Shown: piece by piece, positions 1-11,900 of the stretch
Layout: every line of letters starts with the position of its first letter
Numbering within the stretch: the stretch's first letter is position 1
From: Marthasterias glacialis
Taxonomy: Eukaryota; Echinodermata; Asteroidea; Forcipulatida; Asteriidae
Assembly: GCA_911728455.2 (NCBI GenBank)
Contig: OU452225.1
Coordinates: 6,474,606 to 6,538,605 of the forward strand
Reading direction: 5' to 3'
DNA: 64,000 nt
The notes under the pieces: model-generated
Seen by the model: only the letters and a program-made list of their open reading frames with translations
Told to the model about the DNA's origin: nothing
Database searches by the model: none
Position numbers and translations under genes: made by a program

Positions 1-39
1 ATAATATCGGAGTCTTGTACATACAGCGAATAAATCTAC

Positions 40-530
40 CAAAAATTAGGTACTCAAAAGAAGGTGCTTTTATCATTATAATAATATCAATATCATGTAT
101 TTTTTTTTTAACAGGTGAAGTTTTTGAAATATGATACCCATTTATGTAGCACCTTATAGTTATAAATAAGGGTTTACAAACAAGGTTCTGCAGCGCATTC
201 AGCCAGAAACACGGGCAAACCCATTCTCTTAACTGGGTTCTTTTGCGTGCTTTTCTGCTGCTTTACGTCTCATCCTATTCCTACTCCTAGACCCAGTAAC
301 TGGGGGGCTGTACTCCTTTTTTGAGATTTTGACATTTTTTCTGATAAATGTCAAAATCTCAAAAAAGGAGTACTGCGCCCCAGTTACTGGGTCTACATCT
401 CATCCAAAGGACAAAGCAATAAATTGGTTGAGTGTCTTGCTTAAGGCATTGAGGACACAAGTGTAAAGACCAGGACTCGAACCCACACTCTGCTGATTTT
501 GATGCTATCTCTCAGAGTCGTGATAGAAAA
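40..530 (-). repeat. tRNA-headed SINE, family A, interrupted by a hairpin element
   Basis: Read on the minus strand, the head is a degenerate tRNA with a B box (GGTTCGAGTCC-like), then the body containing GGATGAGACGTAAAG and the AGAACCCAG segment, then the tail. The element at 62745-63166 matches along its length. The body is split by the foldback element at 289-394, with similar short sequence (CTCATCC) on both sides. Confidence 0.75.
289..394. repeat. Short foldback (hairpin) element, family H1
   Basis: A near-perfect inverted repeat with outer ends AGACCCAGTAACTGGGG and arms running through GAGATTTTGACATTTTT. It can form a hairpin of about 50 bp. The same ends occur at 33088-33324, 49396-49440 (one end) and 56866-56988, so this is a mobile MITE-like family. 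Confidence 0.85.
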
Positions 531-539
531 TATATTCCA

Positions 540-1080
540 GGCCAGGAATAATTTCACAGAGGCCACAGGAACAGACAGACAGACAGACATGAGGCCATTT
601 TGCTCATGTTGCCCTTCCTGGTCTTGGCCTTGGTGCCTCTTGAAAAAATTCCCAGGCCATCCATAGACTTTCCAATGGTACTGCCCTTTGCAAAATGAAA
701 ATGGTCTCGCCCTCGCAAAACATGAATTTCCAGGCCAGGCCTGACATTCTCAGAATTTTAATTTGTTCAAAATCATTTGAATTGCCAATTGCTAACTATT
801 TGGACCATGAGTGGGATGTTTTGAGTTGTTCATTTGACACATGCAATCAACCATGATATCGCCATACAATCAGTCGCTTAGGTAATGCAGGCCTGATTGC
901 TTCGTTCTTGAAAGGGCAAGGGCACCAGGGCATTTTCTCCACGGTAAAGGGCACCTCTATATGAGGAAATTGTAAATTTCTAGTGGAACATTTCAAGGGC
1001 ACCAAGGCAATGACCAGGTGCAACAGAAGCAATTGCCTCCATCGCCTCCGTGAAGTATCAGGCCTGGTAATGTTAGTTGC
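540..1080. repeat. Dispersed repeat with CAGGCCTG ends
   Basis: Segments such as AGGCCTGGAATTT, AAGGGCACCAAGGC and GGCAATTGCCTC recur at about 33840-33990, 35100-35290, 37600-37810, 38950-39050 and 50225-50395. Matching pieces occur in both orientations, which suggests a palindromic non-autonomous element. Boundaries are approximate. Confidence 0.5.
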
Positions 1081-1307
1081 AATGGTTTATCACAAGTATG
1101 ACTTCAACATTTCTTGTTTTATTTTTATTTTGTCAATGATTGCTATATTAACAACCCCTACAGTCCCAAATCCTTTTATATCCACTTGCCAAAGACAAAG
1201 TAAAGGAGTCAGAAGGACTAGGGCCTGTAGGCCCAAACAACAAAGTGCTTACCAATAGGGTCAACCAATTGAGTGTGGGGTGACATAGGAGAAGAGGATA
1301 TGGGAGG

Positions 1308-1428
1308 ATCCTGTTGGCAAGTGATAACGTTTTGGAGCCGGAAGTGCAGTGTAACAAATGTTCATGTACATGACCATTTGTTTACATTGCACTTCCGGCT
1401 CCAAAACGTCATCACTTACCAACAGGAT
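1308..1428. repeat. Foldback element with arms of about 55 bp
   Basis: The ends ATCCTGTTGG and CCAACAGGAT are inverted. The arms carry AACGTTTTGGAGCCGG and its complement, meeting at a short spacer near 1367. This is a MITE-like hairpin. No second full copy was found in the window. Confidence 0.8.
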
Positions 1429-2911
1429 TGAGGCCACATCATGGCAAAAATGCCTAGGCCTAAGGACTGTTATTTTTAGATTAGTATTTATAAGACAGCT
1501 TTGAACAGGGCCTCTATTTTCACTTATTTTCAGTTAGTTTTTGTTTATTATACGTCCCTGGTTTGTTTAACAATCCTCGACCAATAATCCTCTTACTTTC
1601 CCTGCATTCTACATCTGTACCAAACGTGTAGAGAAAATGATTTATCATAAGAATACTTAACACTGAATGTGAATTATCAGGCATGTGATTTCTCAGGACT
1701 TTTCCTGATTTTTCTTAAAATCTCCTTGAGCCTTCAAATTCTCTTGAAGGAAGTGAAGCAATGACTAGCGGGAGAAAGAAATAGTCCACATTGTGTCCAA
1801 ACCTGTAGTTTTGTATTTCTGGTGATGCACGGAGTCTGTATACCTCCTAAATTGGAGGTTTTGGGTCTAGAACTGTAGAATAAGGGGGAACCCAGACCCG
1901 AAAACCATTTTTTTTTTCCAGGAATTTTCACACTTGGCAAATCTCATACAGATGGCAAAGCATTCTACATGTACATGTAGTGGAAACATCTCACCAACAT
2001 TTTAGGAGAAGACTAGGAAGACATTTCAGTTTTACATAATGGGAGGAAAAACCCCAAATATCATGACTGGTCCTTGTGCAAGTATCATCAATGAATTGTA
2101 CACACATTGACACTGTTAAAATGACTGAAATTTATATGTAATTCTGTATGTTTTCTTCTCGAGAAAGCAATAACTTTTTCCACAGGCACGATGCATTTCA
2201 ATGCAGTTACTCCTGAAACTATGAGGTTTCTGTTAAGCGCAACCTAGCCTCTTGCTCAAGCTTGAAGCTTGTGCATGTCAAATTTGCACACTTTAAATGT
2301 GCGTGTGCGGATGAGATTTGCACGCTGGATTATCAAGCTTGACATGAACTGCACTGCATAATATGACCTGTCAATGTAAGAGTGTGTCACGTAAATGGAT
2401 ACTTGCCCAGTTCCTGGACAACTTCGTTTTGACTTTTTTCGGACCTCATTTCAATTAAGACCCTGCTTAAATTCTTAACAGTTCTTTTTGGTCGACCTTA
2501 CGGTGATGAAACAAGGTTGCAAGAATGATTTTGATTCGTGGTTGGACACTTCGTGGGCAAAGCCCAAAGAAACTTAATTTTTGGAGCAGCAAATTTGCGA
2601 AAGGCTTGAAATTTGCGCAGGATGTCCTGCGCTTAAACCTGCGCGCGCCAGTTTAAATCAGGCCATGAAGTTTGCGAACTCCGCACGGATTTAAGTTTGC
2701 GCTTGACATCTCCAATAGTCGATCGTTTACCAAGGTGTGATCCTAGATGAAAGTTGTAGTAGCAGATTTCTAATCACATCCCTACAGAGGAGTTTTTCAT
2801 AAAATACTTGCCCTAAAAACAACGGTACCATTCCATTCACTTCTGTTTTGTTTTTCTGTAGTAAACGTAATAAGATCATCAAGTATCCTTCTGTCATCCA
2901 GTGATCCAGAG

Positions 2912-5900
2912 ATGTACAGTTTTGAAGGTGATTTCAAACGACGTCCTGTGGTTTCCCTCAGAGGAGCCAGCAAAAAGGTAAAGGAGTTGGGGATAATTGT
3001 TTCAAAATTCCGTCAGGCTTTGCGAGTATAGCCTTTCACATGTCTTGTACAAGTTAAAACCAAAGTAATTGCTCTTTATCCCAATGCAATTGGCACATCA
3101 ATTAAAATGCATCATTGTTGTTCCAAAGGGGACTTTACAACTGGTTATGAAATGATTTTGTTTTATCATTAAAAGAATCAAGCAATAAACCACAAGGGAA
3201 ACTGACTGCGTAAATTTTAAATCAATTATGGGGTGAAGAAAGAAAAATTGACTGGAGCAGGATTTGAACCTGCGACCACAGGCTTATTTTTCTTTGTTCA
3301 CACCCACAAATGTCAAAAAATCTACCCAAACTTTTACAGTCAGAGAGATTTTTGTTTTTGAAAAAAAAACTTATATTCAGCGACTTTGTTACATTTATTT
3401 CCAATTTAGGAAGCAACATCATCTCTCCTTCAGCGAAATCAAGATGAAAGAAAGAAGAGACAGGTAAGGGACAAACTTGTCTGGTGTCAAAAACTGTCAA
3501 GTGCCTTGTCTCTAAAGCAAGACAAAAACTTCTTGTTGTGGCGAAGTCATTGGAGTGTGGGTGTGAATCCCAGCCTAGCAAACGTCCCCTGCAAAGTTCT
3601 TGTATTTTACACCAGTTGACGCCGGATGACGTGTATACATGCCATTATTTTCCAAGCCAGCAAACGGATGACACCTGTTTTGTATATTTTGTGAGCCTGG
3701 AACAAATGTCGCCAGTACATTTTGTTTCGGAGCGTGCACAGAGCATGCACTTGTCGTTTAACGCTTCCTTTCACCCTCACAAAGAGGATAGATGGTGCGG
3801 AATATTTTGCAGATTGTTGCCTATTATGTAAGGGGCTATTGTATTTTCCCCGATTCCGGACCTTTGTCCTTTTTTTCCGAGAAGGAGATTACGAGACATT
3901 GAGAGGCTTCCCCTTTGTTTACTCATTGTGTTTGGGCACAATGATGGTAAGTCTGAGTGAACCGAGAATCTAGCCTTGGTTCCGGATTGAGGACCAATCT
4001 TCTGCCATAGCTCATGGCCATGGTTTTGCAATACACGGTGCATGAATTTGACATTTTCTCAATAGAGAAACAAAAAATCCCAGTGCTTCAAATAGAATTT
4101 AGGTGTCACTCTACGAGCTTCACTAATGCCATATTTTGATATTTGATGAGTAGCCTAATCATTGTGTTGTATGTATTGAGTATAGTTAAGACTCTTTATT
4201 CTCTTGGCTTTATCTAGTCAAGGTTTCTTTGTGCCAGCGGTACCCTTTTAAAGAAAAATTCTGACAATTCCGAGAAAATACCATCAGGCAGGACGGGACA
4301 AAATGGAAGATCCCTGGCGCGAACTGTTTAAGATGCTAGGTTTGATTTTGACCTGAAAACTTAGATTTAAATTTTAGATAACTGTTTTTATAGATTAATG
4401 AAAGTTATAAGCTTTCATTTAACCAGGTGCCGCCGGGATTTTTTTTTTGTCCTGCCCCCTGACGGGATTCTTTTGGCTGAATTGTGTGAAGCTTTTTTCT
4501 TCGAGGGTACCGCTGGAACAAAGAAACCCTGACTTGACAATGCCAAGAGAACAAGTATTCTCTTTATTGGATTGTTTGTTTTGTTTTTGAATGAGAAAAT
4601 GTCAACTTCACGCACTGTGAATTGCAATACATCTGCCGTTAACCTACGGCATAGGAGTGGTACTAAAAACAACCATGGCTCGATTGCCGGCTCACTCTGA
4701 CTTACCTCCATTGAGCCGAAATACAATGAATAAACAATGGTGGAAGCCTCTCGATATCTGGTAATCCTCGTCTTGGATTAACCAGAAAACAGCAATATAT
4801 TCAAGACCTTTTTTGTCTTTTTGTGGGTGAAACGAAACGTTAGACAGCGTTTGTGTGGTCTGTGCACGTTCCGCAGTGGGGTGACCGGTTTTGTGTGAAG
4901 TATTACAGGACCAGCATACATTGTACTGTATTTCCGCAAATCTGAAAATGCTGATCTCCATTTTTTGTTTTTCTTGCAGGAAGAGAGAAATAAACAGCTG
5001 AGTGCAACTAGAATACAATCCTTCGTCCGTGGTTCACTGGCCAGGCAGAGACTGAAGGCTGAGCTAAGGAGGCAGTGGGATGTCCAGATGGGGCTGGTGC
5101 AAGGGGCGAGTGGATCAGTAGCCACTTCCCTGGACATTGACACATTACTAGCACTGCAGAGTCATCTGGTCCTGTTCTTCAAAGAAGATGTAGACTCACA
5201 GAGATTGGTAAGAAATCTTAAGACCTCAATGGGTGTTTTTTAAGTGTTCTGATAGCAAGTTGCAATGGATTCTCTGCGTTTTTTGCTGTGGTCTGCATTG
5301 AATGAAAAATTACCTGTCGTTAATGTTGGCATGGTTTATATGTATATTTTTTTTATATCTATTATGGTATGTTTTATTTATCAATGGGAAGATGGCTTGT
5401 CATTGCTCTTAAAGACGAGAGATACTTTTGGTATTTGTCAAAGACCAGTATTCTCACTTAGGGTCGCCCAACACATGCGTGAAATAACAAGCCTGCTGAT
5501 TTGGCTGCAGGTGCTGCATACTCCAAAGGAGTTGAGATGGTTCTTAGGAATGCTTAGGGCCTGATGAACGGGAGTAATAATACTGTAAGGTGCTTTAAGA
5601 GGCCTAGCTGGCTTGATAAAGCACATAATATATACACATTATTATTATTATTATATTTGCAATGTAATGTATACAAATTTGAAAATTGATGCGATTTGTT
5701 CAATGATGGAATGTTCATACACATTAAATAAATCTTGTACACATAAGGCCAAATTAAAATGTACATGTTTGTTAAGTCTTGTAAGTCACAGATTACAACA
5801 ATTCTTCAAAATATCAAGTATAAATCTAAAGCAGTTGGTCATGAATGTACATTGAAAATGTAAATTTAAGTTGTTTATGCGCAAAACAATGTATGGCCAC

Positions 5901-8900
5901 CCTTTCGAGCTTCGATCTTCATTCATCAATTTGAAAATATCGTTTCATAAAATTTACATTAACCCTGACAGTCCCTATTCCATCAAACTCTAACAGCAGG
6001 TTTTGTTGGACTGTGTTGGACTGGGTACTGCATGAGTAAACTGATCATGCTTTACATGGGTTCAGGCATACCACCATAATCAGAGTACCAGAGGTTGTTG
6101 AGATACCCATATGGTGTTGGAATTTGTTAGAGTGGGGAAGGATTGTAGTAAATCACTCAGGGGAGTTAGTGTTAAACACAGTTTGTTTTTTCTTTTCAGA
6201 CCATTCTATGTCAAGTTATATTAAAGCAGAAAAGTCTTTGTACAGAACTGTTAATAAATCATCGGTCGACATGGCTTCATCAGATCAGAAGGTTACTGCT
6301 GCTTTGCTGCAGGTAAGTTTATTTTGACTGCTTTTGAAGAAATAAGATTTACAACACACAATGCTTCCTTACCATAGGTGCCTTCAGGCCTGATCCTTCA
6401 TTGAGTCAATTGTCCCCCATGCTCCTGGACATTGCTTCAGTGCCCCTTGAAATATTTTGTGGTGTGTCGTGGTCGAGTGGTTAGTGCGTCGGACTCCAGC
6501 TCTGGTGGCTGAGTCATCGGAGTGTGGGTTCGAGTCCCGGTCATGACACTTGTGTCCTGAGCAAGGCACTTAACCATAATTGCTTCGTAAAAGTTGGGGA
6601 GGTAGAGCTTCCTGCTCTACCAGCCAGGCTTCTGATGGATGGTACCCAAGCCTACATCCTTATGGACTGTAAAGGGGATAACCCTGTTTCAGCCCCAGGA
6701 GTAGGTGGCAATTGCCCCTGGGAAAACAGTTTATTTGTAGCCCACACCTCGAGTGGCTTACTGGCCTTGTGTGTCTGGTGACTTGCATACAAAAAAATAA
6801 TAATAAAATAAAAAAAATTCAGTAGAAATGTACAGTTCCCATATGTAGGCACCCTTTAACCAGTTAAAGCACCAGCTCAACATTGGTAAGAAGAAAAACA
6901 TAAATGTTCACAGATTTACATATACCCTACACGGTGTAAAGATAATGATGGTAGAAAACCTCCCTTGAAATATTTCTGCCTGAAGTGTTATCGTTTGTAA
7001 ATAAAAAATAAAATAAGATCCAAAATGAGTTTTTGTCTCAGTGAGACGTAAACTCTGCCTATAGGAATGCGTACAAAAGTGCAGAATGCATTTTACCATT
7101 TTTTCGCAAGTGAAACAGCAAAATGAGCTAAAATTTTCACAGGTTGGTTTTATTACAAATATCTTGATTTGTAAAAAGAATGGAAGCATTTACAGTCAGT
7201 TTACCAATGTTAAACCTGGGGTTTTAAAGCCGGATGACATGCATACATGCAAATATTTTCCCTGCCAGAAATCGGATGATGTGAGCTATGTATTTTTTGT
7301 ATGAATTCTAAAGACTGGAATAAAGGTCACCCGGACATTCTATCCCGGAGCGTGCACAGAGCATGCACTCAACCGTGCAACGCTTTGTTTCATCCACACA
7401 AAGAGGACAGATGGTTACTGGGCTTTTTTCTTTCATAAAGCTGCAGTTTTGTCCGTGTTCATTCTCCACAGCCAAGCTTATTATCAACGGAAAGAGAAAG
7501 ATCAGATTTTATGATATTGTTATAAACAATTTCAGCTGCTATTATACAACCTTTTCCCAATGGAGTGGAAAGATCGGAAATGACAAAACACCTATGGAGC
7601 ACCGTATGTTTGTGTACAAAAGAGGTGTTTGAGTTTTTAGATCACACTTAGGAAAGTAAGATAGAACTTCGCCATTTATCAACCTAACTCAGGATTGGCC
7701 AATGAACAACCTCCTTTTGACCTCTAGGTGAGGGCGCCCTTCTCAAATGACTTCATGTGCATAAGTCTATTGTAAATTTTTTGCTAGAATGTTAAGGGGC
7801 AATTCATCGGTACCCATCGCTATGCCTTTGAGGATGCTGGAAGTGTTCACCGATGAGAGAGTATTCAGCCAATCAGAGGGCATCACAGAGACGGAGATCA
7901 GCCAAGCAGTGCGTGACATCCTTCTTTATCTCGTAAAGCAAGGTGAGACAAAGGTTTCCTTAAGCCAGAGTAGGACCCTTCCTCTGTGTACAATGATACA
8001 AATCGGGTGCAGGGGGAACAGTTTTGAGGTTGCTGTAGTGTCAGTCTTACACGTAAGAAACTACTCATTTCACCCCATGGACATTCAATGGCCGAATACC
8101 TTTCATGGTGCAGGGGTTTGAACTTCAAATTTTCTTCTTCAATCCAAAATTGGATTTGTCTATGGAATGTACAGAAGCTGAAATCCACAGCTTTTAACGA
8201 GATAATATTTAAGTACTAAAACCACAAGGGATTTACAGGTAACACTTTAAGGTCAGTAAATGTCCATTAAAATGAAAAGGCGAAATTTCTTTTCATTGTG
8301 TGCTTTTGTTCCGTTAAAAAAAGCTGAGTTCATAAAGGCTTAGTCTGGTCCCTTGATATTACTTATTATAACTTTGCTGTGTTAAAACTTCCAATCGACT
8401 CAAAATACACACCAGACGTCAGGGCGACAGCGCGGTCAGGCTATGCACAGGCAACAGAAGCTAAAAAAGGAAACTTTCAGTTAAAAATTGATAGTTCAAC
8501 AGAACCAGTTGTGTACCATACCTGTAAAAGAAGTTGGAAATCAATGGTTTTTGTAAGAGTACGTTTATTTTAGTCTTCTAGTCGACAAGGACCATTTCAT
8601 GAAGTCAACATATTTCAACACATTTTTTTCTTCAGGTTACTTCAGATATCTTAGAGTTCTTATCGATGACCGCTTACCACCAGGGATGGAGTATCCAAAT
8701 ATACCAGCATTGGCCAAAACGGCACTAGAACTAGTACTGAGACCAACCAGGCTGGTGAAGAGACTACAGGAACAGAAAATGGGCAGGTAATGAGGTCAAA
8801 GGTCAAGGGGCAGTCTTAAAACCTACCAACCTTGTTTGTAGATTTTTTGTTCGTTTGCAGAAATTGTTCGAAGGAAGGAGTGACAAATTCAAACAAACTC

Positions 8901-11900
8901 TTCAAAGATACTGCATTACAGATAGAAACTATTATCAAGATAATTAGTGACCTATAGACTGATCCATTAAGCCCCGCCTACCTTAGCAACTGCCTGGCAA
9001 CAGCACATGGTGTGACTTTCTTGCCACGATCACAGCAGAGGTTCAGTTACGGCCACACACATATCGGATACATACACAGACATGGTTTTTGTGAACAGAA
9101 TGAATTTAGTTTTGTGGCCTTTTGAGCAGTGCCTTGCATCCAAAGAACAATGCAGACACGAGCACTGTTAAACCACTTTTACACGACTGTACAAGGACCA
9201 CTGCTGTGGGATTTGCACCACCAGAAATATGAAAAAACTCAAACAAATTAGTACAGTTGTGTGTGCTGCTGTGTATCAGAACAATGACGGCAGTTTGTTT
9301 ACTTTTCTAATGGGATTTTAACGTATCGGACTTTTGTCAGACTTTTAGTGGGGTTGTCAAGGCTGTGATTGGTCAATATGTTAGTAGGCTTAATGGATCG
9401 GTCTATTTCCAAATTAATCCCAAGTAAATATCGGACAGAAACACTGTAAATTATTTATTTTATTAAACCAAACCTCTCATTTGAGCAACAGAAAGTTCTT
9501 TCAAATGTAAATTGTTTCCTTTACTTTTAGGAATATTGTCCTGTGTTCGCTGTGTAAAGAACTCCTCTGTCCCCAATTCACCGAGCCAATCCACTCCTTC
9601 CTCCTGCCAGCCATCAGCCAATCCCCATCCACCTTTCCAGTTACCCAGCTACTGCAAGCCATTGTCTCCACCAATCAGAATACCGGGATGGATGCCAATC
9701 ATCTGGGGGTGGAGCCAACACCATGGTTACTGTACTCTGTGATGACTCTAGTTACACCACTTTTAGGTACTAAGAGGTTTTTTTAAAAACGCAGTACAAC
9801 TTTCTAGAGAACTTTAATTTATCCATGTATAATTGGTTTGCGGTAACATAATGTGATTATATCTACTTTGCTATATACAGCAGATTGTTCTTGTAAGAAC
9901 TTCTCGTGTTATTATTGTACTACCGCGGAGTGAGTTTGTTAATAGAGTCTCCTGACGATGACTAGAGCAGGCTAGTCAAAACGTTGAGACCAATCAATTA
10001 ATGAACTCACTCTGCGGCAGTGAAGTTATTCGAGAAGTCCCCCCGATCCATTAAAAGAAAGTAGTAGTAGTCCCGGCCGATTTCCTACCTCCCCAGGTAG
10101 TACTTAATAAGCAGGAAAGTTCTTTTCAGAACTAAGTTGCCCCCCCCCCAATTCCGAAATCTACTCTGCGGTAGTAGAATAATAACAGGACAAGTTCTCA
10201 CAAGAACAATCTACTGTATATAGCAAAGTAGATATAATCACATGGTGTTACTGTAAACCTAATATACATTGATACCTCACCATGCAATGCCTCAAAACCT
10301 ATATTTGATTTATCCATTATAAACGCATTCATTATTTTCATCCTTTGATTCGTAGCCTTTGAGAAAGACTCTGCTAGGGTCGAAACGTGAGGCCATTTAC
10401 AATTTTTTGAAAAAAATGTACAGTAGAGGGTTTGATTTGGCTTGGGTATGCCTTTTTGAAGATGCCCAAACCAAACGTACTCTTCTATCGAGTGTGGAAG
10501 TCTGTACACGTACTCAGACATTTTGGTAAACACCGACACGATACAAGGGTATGATTTTGGTTTTGTTGTCCCTTTTTGTAGGCACCCAAACCAAACATAC
10601 TTTCCGATTGAGTGTGGAAGTCTTTTCACGTATTCAAACATTTTTTTGTAAATATTGACACAATCTGAGGGTTTTATTTGGTTTGGGTATGCCTTTTTGT
10701 AGACACCCAAACCAAACAGACTCTCCGATTGAGTGTGGAAGTCTAACACGTATTCAAACATTTTTGGAAACGTTGTGTTTTTCACGTAGATTGCTTCAAT
10801 GTGTGAAGAAAACAAAATCAAGCCTTTTAACAGGTCCAAACATTTGACTAAGGCCAAAAAAAAAAAGTGTTCTGTTTCCGGTTACCCGACCGACTCTAAT
10901 TTTACGGCGCGACCCTAAACTTTTTATTCGACTTTTTCCTTTTTCGGCGGCTTAAAATAATGAATTAATTAAAATGAAAAAGTAAACAATAAATGAAATC
11001 ACAAATAAATACATAAAATGGAGATCGACTTCGTCACTATGGAATGAACATGAAAATAAAGTGGTCGTAGTTTGTGCGTCGACTCCGTGGTCGGTAAAAC
11101 ATCAACCCAAGCCGTAATAGTCGCTACGATGAGTCCCTCTCATTCACTCTGCGTGTGGCAAATTTTTCTTTGCCAAATAACATTTATTACAATCACATTC
11201 AGTCTTTTTTGCACCCTGTACTGAACTCTATGACATCATCAAGCAACAACATGAAAAAATAAAGGATAGAAAACATACCTGAAACATCGCAACGATTTAT
11301 TTGTTATTAAAAATAGCCATCAGAAAAGAAAAATAAATTTAAAATAAAAGCACACCGAAAGCTCGGTGCGCAGGGGCCAGTTACTTGCTTCATGTATTTC
11401 AGTTTTACAATGACGTCAGCGCTTGAACGCCTGAAAGATTTGGACGTGCAGTTGATGATCATTGCTCACTGTGTGAGCGAACTGCACATCCAAACAAATC
11501 CAGCGCGCACTGTTGTTGCACGTGCTTCGTGTGTGGAGCACGCATCACGTGTTATCTTCGCAGCATCGTTTTCAAAATAATCGGTCCCCGCTCGTTGTTC
11601 AAACAAGGCAACTTCGTGTAGCGGCAGACAAGGCTGCTGTCTGTGTGGAATCGTCCACGTTCTGCCAAAGGTTTTTAAAGAATTTTCAGAGCGTGGGTGA
11701 ACGATTTTCTGTGTCGATTTTGTGTTTATTGTGAACAAAATTCAAATGACAAGAATCTATTTATGAGTTATATAAACAATATGGAATGCATTTCGTTCGG
11801 GCATTGTCGCTGAATATCACTCGATGAAATCTGGCTTTTCCATTTTACTCGGCCTGTATCGCTTCGCTTCGTGCTGAAATGGAATAATCTAGATTTTGCC

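Larger units (their letters stand above)
1..2911. other. Upstream flank of UBE3C, no gene seen
   Basis: This stretch holds repeats: a minus-strand SINE with a nested hairpin element (to about 530), a dispersed repeat with CAGGCCTG ends (about 540-1080) and a hairpin element at 1308-1428. The segment from about 2200 to 2860 is not repetitive within the window and likely holds the UBE3C promoter and 5' UTR. I cannot place a transcription start. Open frames here show no protein similarity I recognise. Confidence 0.5.
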
